Assembly (NCBI GenBank): GCA_024811115.1
Contig: JAKOGH010000076.1
Span: 1-16,381, forward strand
Reading direction: 5' to 3'
DNA length: 16,381 nt
Source of the DNA: Terana coerulea
Taxonomy: Eukaryota; Basidiomycota; Agaricomycetes; Polyporales; Phanerochaetaceae
The position numbers and the translations under genes are program-made. Each line of letters begins with the position of its first letter. The first letter of the stretch is position 1. The notes under the pieces were generated by a model. The model worked only from the letters and a program-made list of their open reading frames with translations. It did not search any database and was not told where the DNA came from. Positions 7,650 through 16,123 of the stretch are shown piece after piece.

Positions 7650-9583
7650 TCAATCCTCCGAGCGCCCACTGTCAACCCAGTGAAGACTATCTTCGTCTCG
7701 AACGATCTCCCAGGTCCCATTGACATCCTCAGGTACGGAGTACACCATGCCTAACGAAAGCATTCATGTCTCGTTATGTAAATCATACAGGTACAGAAGC
7801 CGAGATAAGCTTACCAAATTGGAGGAGGTCCGGGCTGGATAAACCGTCCCAATAAACAGTGTCGACCAGCTTGCGAAGCTCGACCATGTTAGCCTGTTTG
7901 AGCGAGGGCGAGTCGAGGATGGTGAGATGGTTGATGGCGATGCCCGCGTCTATGCGGCTCTGAAAGCATTCCCGGAACCAAGTCTCGAAATATCCCATGG
8001 GCTGGGCTACACCGCGCTCAGGATGAGAACGAAGACAGGTCGCGAGGATGATGTGAAGACTTACGCTGTTCGGTGGCAGAACCATAGGAGATTTCATCGC
8101 GACCTTCAAACACTGTTCCTCGAAGACGCAACCTGCGGAGCTTAGGGAAGATGCAATCCACCAGGTTTCCAGCCGTGCTCGACGTCTTGAGGACCTTGTG
8201 CAGATTGAGGACCGTGTTTCTACCGTCTACCATCAAGGTATGGACATTGGACATTGCGGCCAATATCGATGAGTTGAGATCGTCAAGGTCAGGACGGAGC
8301 TTCAAGAGCATATCGGCGTGCAGGTTGAGGACCTCTGTATGGCGCAGGGCAAACGGCGCAAACAGCTACCTCACAAGCTATTCGCTGATAAAACAGTGAT
8401 CGGGAGTCTGCAGATGGACGTCTACATCGTACTTCGTCCCCTTCAGGAACATGCTACTGGCGTTGAGAGGCGGGAAGCGTTCGGGAGATTCACGAAGACG
8501 CCAGCCGAAGGTGCGAAATGATGTTCCGTGCCCTGGGCGAAACGCGACACTTGCCAGTCCTTGGTCTTCATGCCCGCCCTGGTGCTCCAAACGGGCCAAG
8601 AGATCCATCGTGCGGGGCATGTCTGGTCGGTCATAGTCGTCGAACATCGTTGGCGGCGGGACGTCGATGGCTACCTGAGCCGTGTTTCGGGGAAAGTCCA
8701 GGTGTGCAAAGACGTCGGCGCAAGCAGAGAATCCGCCTACCAGCTTGAGCTGCCGCAGGCGAGGTAAAGAGACCATTGTCGCTTGGCTCCCCCGGTAGGT
8801 GCGGTCCATGACTACCGACATCTCCAGACTCTCGAGAAGCGGAAGAGTGCGCAGAACCGAAAGGACGTCGCGTGGGAGGGGCAGGGGACTGGTATTGTCG
8901 GAGACCAATGGGCGCCACACGAAGCGTGTCAGCGTAGGGCAGATAGGAAGCTCCGACATGATGGGAGGCGTCAGCGGAACACAGTGGTGGCCAATAACTT
9001 CGTAAGTGACTAGGCGGGGTGTGATCCAGTTCCTCCCAACCTCGCTCCAGGAATAGAAGATCTGAAGCGACTCCAGGAGAGGGATGTGGTTAGGGAAAGT
9101 GAATATGGGAGGCCACTGCGAGCCATGCTCCAGGGGCAAGGCAATCCTAAGGCTCCGAATGCGCTCCACGGTCTCATGCTCCAACAGATCCTGTAGCACC
9201 TGCAGGACCATTTCGAGGTGTGAACTGTTAGATTCGTTCGTGTCGGCGCGGGGCTCGTAGAAGCACGCAACGTCGAGGGGTTGCTGGTTCGACCGACGTA
9301 GGATATGGTCAATCCAGTGCGGAGAAACGATGATGGCGTTACTCCATAACCGAGAGAGATTCAAAGCGACCGCACGCCATGAGCGGCATACTCCGGACAG
9401 TTCGACGGCTCGGAAGGGATTTGCCCGAGAGCGGTCAGGCGGAGGAGCCCAAGGATCTGTAAAATTGACCGATTTTGCAGACCACCAGCATTCGAGTTCG
9501 TCTCGAGGAGAAGTGTCGTATAGGAAGATCTTCTCCAGTATCTCCGCAGGGATGGAGTGGACGGGCGCAGTAGGGACAGCCAC
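7650..9583 (-). pseudogene. F-box protein (copy D), nearly full length but with lost ATG and two in-frame TAGs
   Basis: Model: complement of 7650-7750, 7815-8006, 8065-9583 (603 codons plus stop). Both introns are canonical and phase 1. The F-box spans about residues 11-80 (IPAEILEKIFLYDTS, then AVELSGVCRSWRAVALNLSRLW, split by an acidic insert with CWWSAK); a Leu-rich, LRR-like body follows, ending LHWVDSGRSED. Defects: the codon aligned with copy C's ATG is GTG (9583) and no in-frame ATG lies upstream before a TGA; TAG codons sit at 8378-8380 and 8366-8368, four codons apart, inside a region that continues to code well (LFAPFALRHTEVLNLHADM). Alternative: a 60-nt in-frame intron, 8366-8425, with weak donor GTAGAC would remove both stops, although copy C conserves protein sequence in that stretch. 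Functional relatives would bridge SKP1 to substrates. Recent or ongoing decay is the simplest reading. Confidence 0.72.
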
Positions 9584-9810
9584 GTCGGCGTATAGTATAC
9601 TGGCGGCAATGCTACGCAGAAGTCAACCGAGGCAAGCGTGAAACACATTAAGGACCAGCTCACATTCAAATAAAGGGCGAGACGTCGTCTCTGCTGGCTG
9701 TCTCCTCTGCGAACGTTGGGCACGGTGCTGTGAGAGGAGGATGGGGGTTGGAGTCAACGTGCAACAGAACCTGAACGCCGAGACTTCATATAGGCTGGCA
9801 GCCGAGCATC
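9584..9810 (-). promoter_or_regulatory. Leader and promoter region of F-box copy D
   Basis: This is homologous to the copy C leader (6650-6870). A probable 52-nt leader intron has donor GTGAGC just after the Leu/Tyr-rich CCCTTTATTTGAAT segment (about 9664) and an acceptor GCGTAG about 30-35 bases before the GTG that replaced the start. The upstream CCCCCATCCTCCTCTC element is shared with copy C. No ATG of the leader exon is in frame with the F-box. Confidence 0.45.
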
Positions 9811-10125
9811 GCTTACCGGCTTTCATATCGAAGTCATGGAGTGGCCGTCCAGGTGACTCAAAAATCTGTTGTTTATGGATAGGAAGCAGAAGAACGATTA
9901 TCAGTCGATGGATGGATACAATATTGTCAATGCGAAGGCTCATCTCGAGTCCCTGAATGTCATACCGCTGGTCGAAACCGAGTCCATTGTCTGTGATAGT
10001 GTGCGAAAAATCCCATCCGGAGCACTCTTAAACCTTGCTACTCGCGTCGGCATGCGAGCCAACAAGCGTTGTGTTCTTCTCTCTCCTCTTCCAGATACTC
10101 GCCAACTGTTCCTCGAATGCTTTCT
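9811..10125. other. Intergenic region between WW/TM copy B (3' end) and F-box D
   Basis: This holds the 3' end region of gene B. On the minus strand, 10038 to about 10165 is an open frame in a different phase from the B terminus (MQSLEQMKKAFEEQL, then KRREEHN, stop at 10038-10040). It resembles the basic helical tail of copy A and may be the former B tail (see findings). A plus-strand ATG frame starts near 9875 (MDRKQKNDYQSMDGYN) and runs antisense into B; it has no recognisable family and is not called. Confidence 0.35.
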
Positions 10126-12254
10126 TCATCTGCTCGAGCGATTGCATGCGCCACCCCGCCTAGCCGCATCGTTTTGTCCCTGCTCCTGCCAGATGTGCCA
10201 GAAGAACAGCAGCATACCGCAGCCCGTGATACCAACGATGCCAAGGATCACTGCAAGCAGGATCCGTCCGCGGGCATCTGTGTTTTGGACGCAGAAGGCG
10301 GCGAGTGCGATGGAGAAGCTGAGGACTGCATAGAGAAGAGCGACAATGGGGATCGAGAGGAAGCAGGCAGTTATGGTGAGCTCCAGGTCGCGTTTCGCTG
10401 AATTCGGGGCTTGGAAGTGGGACATATACTCGTTCTATGTGGCGATTCAATTTCAGACAACGTGTAGCACTATTGAAAGTTATACATACGGCTTCCTCGT
10501 AGCTCGCGTCAATCTTTGTACGGTGTTGCCACGTGTGATGTACGCCGGAGGCGACGCTGACAATTGAGAAGACGGTGGAGGCCAGCGAAGCGGTTTGTTG
10601 CAGGCCGTTGATATTCTAGGCGAGTTGGTTAGCTTATTGGGGTGAATATTGTACCATTGACGTACCGGGACTGCGAGAAATGCAATATTGGCACTGTGAA
10701 GTGGTTGTAAGCACACGAACCTAGCCAGTACGGGATACACTCACCCCACAAACACGGTAGCCTAAGGAGGTGTTGTTGTTCAGCAATTGTTATGTCCCAA
10801 GGGGTTAGAACGAACGCACCAATAGGTTGGAATCTAGTGCGCAGATTAGAGCGTTTTCAGCAGAGAGAAGGACGTGACCACTAACCTGACCACTCTGCCA
10901 AGAAGTTACTGAGCAACTCCCTGAAATCTGCCAGGTAGATGACGCCTTTAACCCTTGCGCTCTGCAACCGGGCCCTATACATGCGGTGCGCGCCGAGCAA
11001 GAAGACGGACAGAAAAGCGTCCGCAACTCTGATCGTCCAACCGACTTGTTCGGAAACGGATGCTGTGGGCGCCGGCATCCCGAAGTTCGACTTGCACCGT
11101 TCGATCTCAATTTTGGTCATCACCCGCGCAATGTGCCAACAAATTGCAGGAACAACGTCTGATCCTTGACGATGCGCAGCTGCAGAAAGGTTGGCGAGTG
11201 TCAGTGCGAGGGCAGAAAACAAGGATAAAACGTAACATTACTCTTCAGTTCCCGATAAACCTGTATCAACTTGCGGGCTTGCTCTTCTGTGAATGGAAAA
11301 GCAGTGTCTCTCCACTCCAAAATTAGCTCTATGCCACACGTAAGGTGTTGCGTCCAAAATGAGAAGAAGGCGACTCACCGGTTGCTCCAAAGCTCAACGC
11401 TTCCAAGAAGTCAGCTTCAATGCTTCTCGGTAGCTTGGTAAGGTGCATGGGATAAGCTTCGAGAAACGACCAAAAGTTCACAGTTTTGAAGTCTTGAGAC
11501 AAAAGCGTAATTAGTGAAGCACTCCGCATGTGATGGGGAGACTCGTTCTGACCTTGCGCACTTCCACCTTGGGTTACCTTCGTTGTGTGGATGCAATCGT
11601 CGAAGTCCACGTAGGATACCGAGGGTGTATCGGGATTGCCGTCAATGCTGAACAAGACGTCTGCGTTCGCCCGGGGTTTTAGCGTTGACTTCAACTTCCA
11701 TCTTGTCAGTGCAGTTGAAAACTCGTTGAAGGTCTCCTGTTGGGTTATGTCTTCTGTGGTCACCACGCGCAGCGAAGTGTTGTAATAGTATGCGCTACCG
11801 TCGAAGTGTCGGCAGCGCACCCATTCCTTTCTGCGGACGGGAGAGGTTAAGCAGACTCTGAGAACCAGGCAAGATGTACTCACGGCAGATGAGGCGCGAA
11901 AGAAATGCAAGCTACGATGGGGGTACCGCCAATGCGCTCCGATGGCTTGTTGTTACTCATTCGTGCTTGATAAGGACTACGTATGGACCCTAACACCGCC
12001 TGGCCCGCCTGCGCCTGCCAAGAAGGTGCTACTTGCTACATATGAGTCGCTTGGGGTGACAGAATGAACTTAAGAGGCATACCTGGAGCAGGAATGAGCG
12101 GTGCAGCGTTACTCGGAGGTAATGGCAGTGATGTCGAGCCTGACGACGGTGGTCCCTGAGAAGTCCGTGGACCCTGGACGGCAGCTGGAGCAAGCGGGGG
12201 TGGAGGAGAGACGGGAAGACGCGGCTGAGCAGACGAAGATGCGCATGGGTCCAT
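10126..12254 (-). CDS. WW-like domain, multi-transmembrane protein (copy B), twelve exons
   Basis: Complement of 10126-10434, 10490-10615, 10666-10693, 10745-10761, 10820-10833, 10886-11179, 11242-11328, 11379-11492, 11553-11830, 11884-11936, 11989-12014, 12083-12254; phases all agree, giving 505 aa. It is a paralogue of copy A: Pro-rich N-terminus (1-57, with PPPPLAP), the shared AGGPG element, WW-like module LPKEWVRCRHFDGSAYYYN (Trp87; second Trp absent), FWSFLEAYPMHLTKLP, FPFTEEQ, the long hydrophobic/helical region, then four likely membrane segments (about 346-361, 369-386, 421-450, 461-484). Exons of 17, 28 and 126 nt are identical in length to those of A. Differences: a 52-nt intron (10834-10885) absent from A, leaving a 14-nt exon; two extra N-terminal introns; and a short tail ending CNRSSR where A has a long basic helix, suggesting a frameshift. 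Exons 1-3 are the least certain; an alternative start is MSNNKPSERIGG with ATG at about 11962. Confidence 0.8.
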
Positions 12255-12778
12255 GATTACTGCAAGAAACAATCGTTTTCGCAGTCCAGGCTGCAGGTGC
12301 TTTCTTTGGTCGAGCTTCGAGAACCGCGGTCGGGGAAAGTTGGCTTTGAATATTCGTTCACGGCGACAACGACCGTCTTATACAGAAGAAAGCCGCCGAG
12401 GAACCGCTTGACTTTTCGCCCGGAGCTGTCATTGCAGTACAACACGAGACGAATCCGAGGACAACTGGGGGAAGAGGAACAAGAGTGGGGTTGCGGGCGA
12501 GGAAATTGTTGAACGTTGTGGGTCCACCCCCCGGCAAAGTTTGGTTGCTTGATTCCCACGGTCTATCGAAATCTCCACCAAAGCGCTGGACGCTCTTCCT
12601 ATTCCCTTCGACCTCGTTGACCGTGACCAAGTACTAAGTACTTACCGCAAGCTCTTTGTACTATAGAACAGCACATGTGGTCTAAATAAGAGCCCCATCA
12701 ATACCTGTTGGGCAAAAACAGAAGAGTATGTGGGTAGTCCCTGTCCAGCTACTGTATCGCGCTAATCTACGCAACTAG
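12255..12778. promoter_or_regulatory. Divergent promoter region between WW/TM copy B and the plus-strand F-box gene
   Basis: About 0.5 kb. Minus-strand TTGCAG about 10 bases before the B start codon could be the acceptor of a leader intron. TAAATAA at 12683-12689, about 95 bp upstream of the plus-strand ATG at 12779, is a possible TATA-like element. A minus-strand open frame (12358 to about 12630, containing PLPPVVLGFVSCC) has no ATG at its head and matches nothing I know. The leader of copy A does not align here, so the duplication boundary lies inside gene B. Confidence 0.35.
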
Positions 12779-14148
12779 ATGACAGTCCCACGGACTGCCA
12801 CGACGGGCCCGTACCCTTTACTACCGACCGAAGTCTGCGAAGTTATCATCGACTTCGTTGCAATTGGGAGCTTAGTGTACGAGCCTTCCGGGCTTGCACC
12901 ACAGTATCAACTCAGGCAGTGGCATCTAGACTTGGTTGCCTGCGCCTTGGCTTGCCGTGCTTGGCTCCCCCGCAGTCTGTGGCACCTCTCGTCTCGCTTG
13001 ATGGTCAACAGTCGATCCAAACTTGACCGTTTGAAACGAAAATTGCAAGAATCTCCCAAGCGATCCTCTCGTGTACGATTCCTATACGTTTGCTCTCCTC
13101 CACGACCGTACCTCCCGGAGAACAACGACCAACGCTTTACCCAATGGAGCCACTTGGTTCCATTACGATTGTACGGATTATTGCCTTGCCTAGACAAGCT
13201 AGTCTTGGCCGATCTCAACTGGCGCTATCTCCATGCATCCTTTTCATTTGTGATATCGAGGTTTGCGAGGACAGTAACCACCCTGTGGATACACGGCCTT
13301 GCTTTCGGGCGGCCAGGACAGATAATCACTATTCTCTCTTCGCTTTCGGCACTACGAGATTTGACCATCGCCGGCGTACATTTTGATTCATGCAAACCAA
13401 CGCCTACGACCAAACTGCGCGACACACCACCCAGGCTACGCTCCGTGATATTTAGAAACACTCCGGGACTTGCGCCTTTGTTGCTCTGGCTATGTCATGC
13501 TGCGCCATCCATACGGTATATCTCTTTCGGTACAGCGCAGGAAAGTCCGCGCGAGCCTCAGCTGCAAGATCTGCTTGCAAAGTCCTCTAATCTCGTGGAA
13601 ATATGCCTTCAACTCTCCTCTTTCCGAGGTGCGGCAGACAACCATTTGCTCGGTAAGTTTTTCTATGATTTATTTTAATCATCTGAGCGAAGTAATTCAT
13701 TGGCTCTATGCTAGACAGCCTCGATCTTCGCAATAATCTTCAGCTACAAACACTTTATGTGGAATGCGAGCATGGTTGGGTTCCATCCCTGACCCGGTTA
13801 TTATGCCGGACAGCAGCAACCATAGAAATTGTGCACCTTTCTATGTCAGGCCCAGGTCCTCTCAAGCTTGAGGTTGATTGGTGGAGAGCGCTGGATGAGG
13901 CCTTCTCCGAAACCAACCTTCGCAAGCTCAGGACTGCGGTTATCAATATCAACACTGGTGCGCAATGCGATGTGGATGATGACGCGTTAATAGCCATGTT
14001 GCCATCCACCTATCTTCGAGGAATTCTTGCCATTGCCCCCCGCGCGCGCGTTTCCGTCCAGGCTATCCATAATGAGACAATTCCTTTGATCTGCTCTCGA
14101 CCACTCAGCTCCTTCGCTCCCTGTACGTGGCCTTGCTCTTCATTTTAG
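12779..14148 (+). CDS. F-box domain protein, two exons (unrelated to copies C and D)
   Basis: Exons 12779-13652 and 13715-14148 give 435 aa; the 62-nt intron has donor GTAAGT and acceptor GCTAG, phase 1. The N-terminus carries the F-box: LLPTEVCEVIIDFVA (about 14-28) and LVACALACRAWLPRSLWHL (about 52-70), the typical Agaricomycete form with CRxWLPRS. The rest is Leu-rich with LRR-like periodicity (LRDLTIAGVHFD, LVEICLQLSSF, LRNNLQLQTLYVEC). Expected role: substrate adaptor of an SCF (SKP1-cullin1-F-box) ubiquitin ligase; target unknown. It lacks the acidic insert and CWWSAK of the neighbouring pair and sits on the opposite strand, so it is a separate member of the large fungal F-box family. 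The 3' end is uncertain: a donor-like GTACGTG near 14123 could lead to another exon, otherwise the stop at 14146-14148 holds. Confidence 0.75.
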
Positions 14149-15105
14149 ATACATTTTTCAAAATTTCACCTCCACCTGTGTCGTTCGAATCTCTGCACGG
14201 CGCTCACAGCCATGGCACAAAACCATATGTCGCCCTGCAATCAATCCGGTCCCGCACCCAGACCGTGGGAGCTTCATTCTTGGAGGCCTGCTCAGTTGTT
14301 TTGGTTTTCGCTTTGTGGTCTGCCATACAACATCACTCATCAGTACCCCAATAGTTCATCTCTCTCGCATCTCTCAGTTCCAACTACTCTATCGCCGACC
14401 AGCTGTGGCTCTCAGACCACCCTCTCTGTCCACACCACCACGGGCTTTCCGGTGAGGGTGCCCGCTGTACTTCTTGTTCACCTCTATTTATTAGCACGGG
14501 ACGCACCAGAAACAGGGGAAAGTCGCAAGCTCCCAACCAGAACGCCGTTACGCGCATGAACTTGGACGTACATCGCCTTCTGGTTTTCGATACTACTCAC
14601 CAGCTCTGTGCGCAATGCGATGGGGTAATCGTCTGTCGCAAGTTTGTATAAGTAGATATCGATGCGTACATCCATCAACACAAGGCCGTTAATATTCTAG
14701 GAGGGGTTATTCTCATAGTCTGGCACTCAACCTCAAATACAAACATGCCGCATCATAGATAGTTCTAATCATGAGCCCAGTCAATGCCATATATCTTGGC
14801 GTCGTGAGCTTTGATAGTTTTTACCGGCAATGAACCTTTCTGCAGGTCCTCATGAGTTTACGTGCGGAACCCTCGCGGATCCCGCCTCACTCTCCTATCC
14901 CACACAAGTCCTTCATCCATGTGAGAAGAAGCTAGGACGTTTCCGTCCTGCCAGTTCCATTTGACCTGAGTTCTGCCAGCTACATGCTGCTCGGAATAAG
15001 TTCATACTTTTCAGATTAAAATTTTGTACCATTGAAAGCGGACAGCCCTGTGGATGAAGCTCGGTGATCAACTATGATATATTATACCATCTTGCCTTAT
15101 CACAT
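14149..15105. other. Gene-poor region with one small candidate frame
   Basis: No strong gene is visible. On the minus strand, 14484-14675 is a 63-codon ATG frame (MDVRIDIYLYKLATDDYPIA and onward) with natural-looking codon use; a donor-like GTGAGTAG near 14602 could make it the first exon of a small gene, but I found no partner exon. A plus-strand ATG frame (14212-14559) overlaps it and is low complexity in character (Ser/Thr/Pro). The stretch 14680-15105 shows no coding signal and no repeat that I noticed. Confidence 0.3.
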
Positions 15106-15187
15106 GGCCGCCTGGCGAAATGGCATCGCGTCTGACTACGATTTGATCGTCATCAGGAGATTGCAGGTTCGACCCCTGCGGTGGTCA
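15106..15187 (+). tRNA. tRNA-Arg(ACG) with a 10-nt intron
   Basis: It folds as a full cloverleaf. The acceptor stem GGCCGCC pairs with GGTGGTC (two G-U pairs), with discriminator A at 15187. The D stem is GCG/CGC. The anticodon stem is TCTGA/TCAGG (15131-15135 with 15153-15157), and the T stem GCAGG/CCTGC carries loop TTCGACC. With the intron TTTGATCGTC (15142-15151) removed after position 37, the loop is CTACGAA with anticodon ACG (15138-15140), read as inosine-CG for CGU/CGC/CGA. The intron's TCGT can pair with ACGA of the anticodon region, as usual for nuclear tRNA introns. Mature length is 72 nt. The internal A and B boxes are present. Confidence 0.9.
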
Positions 15188-15208
15188 TAATATAACGGGT
15201 AAATGTAC

Positions 15209-15212
15209 TTTT
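15209..15212 (+). terminator. Possible RNA polymerase III terminator of the tRNA gene
   Basis: This is the first T-run after the tRNA, four T's 22 bp downstream of its 3' end. Many fungi need five or more, so termination here may be partial. Confidence 0.3.
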
Positions 15213-15680
15213 GCCCCTTGCATTATTATTGTTATTATTTACTGTTAAGCCACCCAGACCGCTCTGCTGCTCGCAGCCCCTGCACAGTGTATTTAAGGCT
15301 TTAAGCAGTATTTCTGCTTATTTTATGTCATGTAAGTATGGCTATTGTGCTGTTTATGGTGTTTATGGGTCTAACGGGGGTTTTCAGGGGTAAGGGTAGG
15401 GTAGTCACTCAGCCACCCAAGGGTATACCCTGCTATGCATTAAAGTCTTACCTCGCCCGGTGCTACTCGCAATCCGTAAAAGAATCAAAGAAATAGTAGG
15501 AAGGCTGCATACTGCACTACTACTGTAGTATGGTAGTACGACTTCACTCGTTAATCACAGGTCACTACTTACTTTAACGGTGCGGATGCACCAGGTGCTC
15601 CGAGTCTACATCTGAGCGGAATGTGTCCACGAGTCAAGCAACGGTTTCTTCAAAATGTGTTCCACGCTTGTGCATGAAAC

Positions 15681-15698
15681 ATATATATATATATATAT
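15681..15698. repeat. (AT)9 microsatellite
   Basis: Nine uninterrupted AT dinucleotides in otherwise mixed intergenic sequence. It is probably length-variable between strains. Confidence 0.9.
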
Positions 15699-15825
15699 TC
15701 TAAACACTTGTAGCTCATGCAAATGGTGTTACATAATCTGTGCCTGCAGACTGAACGTCCCTTGTGTGCTCCCGGTATGGCAAGCAGAGGCCTCCGATCC
15801 TAACAGCTGTCAACAAGGCACCAAA

Positions 15826-15971
15826 TTGCAGGTTCGAATTCGACCCCTGCGTTTTGCGCACTCTGCTTTCCGTGAACCATCAAGAGGCTCACATTGCAGG
15901 TTCGACCCTGCATTTTGCTCAAACTACTTTTCGTAAAGAATCGAAGGCTTATATTCCAGGTTCGACCCTGC
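15826..15971 (+). repeat. Three-copy tandem repeat of a tRNA T-arm / B-box-like sequence
   Basis: GCAGGTTCGACCC-CTGC-type hairpins occur at 15826-15850, 15894-15912 and 15954-15971. They match the T arm of the upstream tRNA-Arg gene (15163-15179). Copy 1 has TTCGAATTCGACC, a 6-bp internal duplication; copy 2 is TGCAGGTTCGACCCTGCA; copy 3 is CCAGGTTCGACCCTGCA-like. Spacing between copies is 68 and 60 bp, and the spacers also resemble each other (CAAGRGGC just upstream, TTTTGC just downstream of the arm). No acceptor, D or anticodon stems fold around them, so they are not tRNA genes. They may be remnants of a tRNA-derived SINE-like element or of tRNA duplication. Confidence 0.6.
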
Positions 15972-16123
15972 ACAGTGTGCAAATAGTTGGAAGTATGGGC
16001 AAAGCAGTCGAAAGATCCTATCTCATGCATAGCAGCCGCAGCAGGGCTAACAGCCAATGAAAGGTCAATAGTAAGGGCATCAGCCCTTGTGCTCCAAGTC
16101 GGCACTGATGTACTCGCAGAGCT

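Larger units (their letters stand above)
7152..9800 (-). repeat. Segmental duplication, copy 2 (WW leader - F-box D - F-box leader)
   Basis: This is the partner of 4933-6870. It keeps the longer F-box body, including the 3' exons missing from copy 1. The left boundary is seen at CGAACTG (7152) and the right one near the end of the shared F-box leader around 9790-9800. Coding parts are clearly diverged at nucleotide level, so the duplication is not recent. Confidence 0.65.
15188..16123. other. Intergenic region between tRNA-Arg and the WD40 gene
   Basis: Over 900 bp without a coding signal I trust. It contains an ATT-rich stretch at about 15222-15241, a small TACTAC...GTAGTA inverted repeat near 15518-15537, an (AT)9 run and a three-copy tRNA T-arm-like tandem repeat (both listed separately). 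Short frames at 15655-16105 run through the repeats and are not believable genes. Confidence 0.4.

Noticed and set aside
8366..8394. 29-nt GT...AG segment that would remove both TAGs in F-box D
   Set aside because: Too short for a fungal intron, and it changes the phase (phase 1 in, phase 0 out). The 60-nt alternative is discussed instead.
9869..10333. Plus-strand frame of about 150 codons
   Set aside because: Its 3' half is antisense to the terminal exon of WW/TM copy B, and the N-terminal half matches nothing; no intron or promoter signal supports it.
12358..12630. Minus-strand frame with PLPPVVLGFVSCC upstream of WW/TM copy B
   Set aside because: No ATG at the head, does not splice in frame into copy B, and has no counterpart upstream of copy A.
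14212..14559. Plus-strand ATG frame of 115 codons with a good start context
   Set aside because: Ser/Thr/Pro-biased, no homology or splice structure, and it overlaps another candidate on the opposite strand.
15826..15971. CRISPR-like array
   Set aside because: Only three imperfect units with mutually similar spacers, in a eukaryotic genome; the repeated core is a tRNA T arm.
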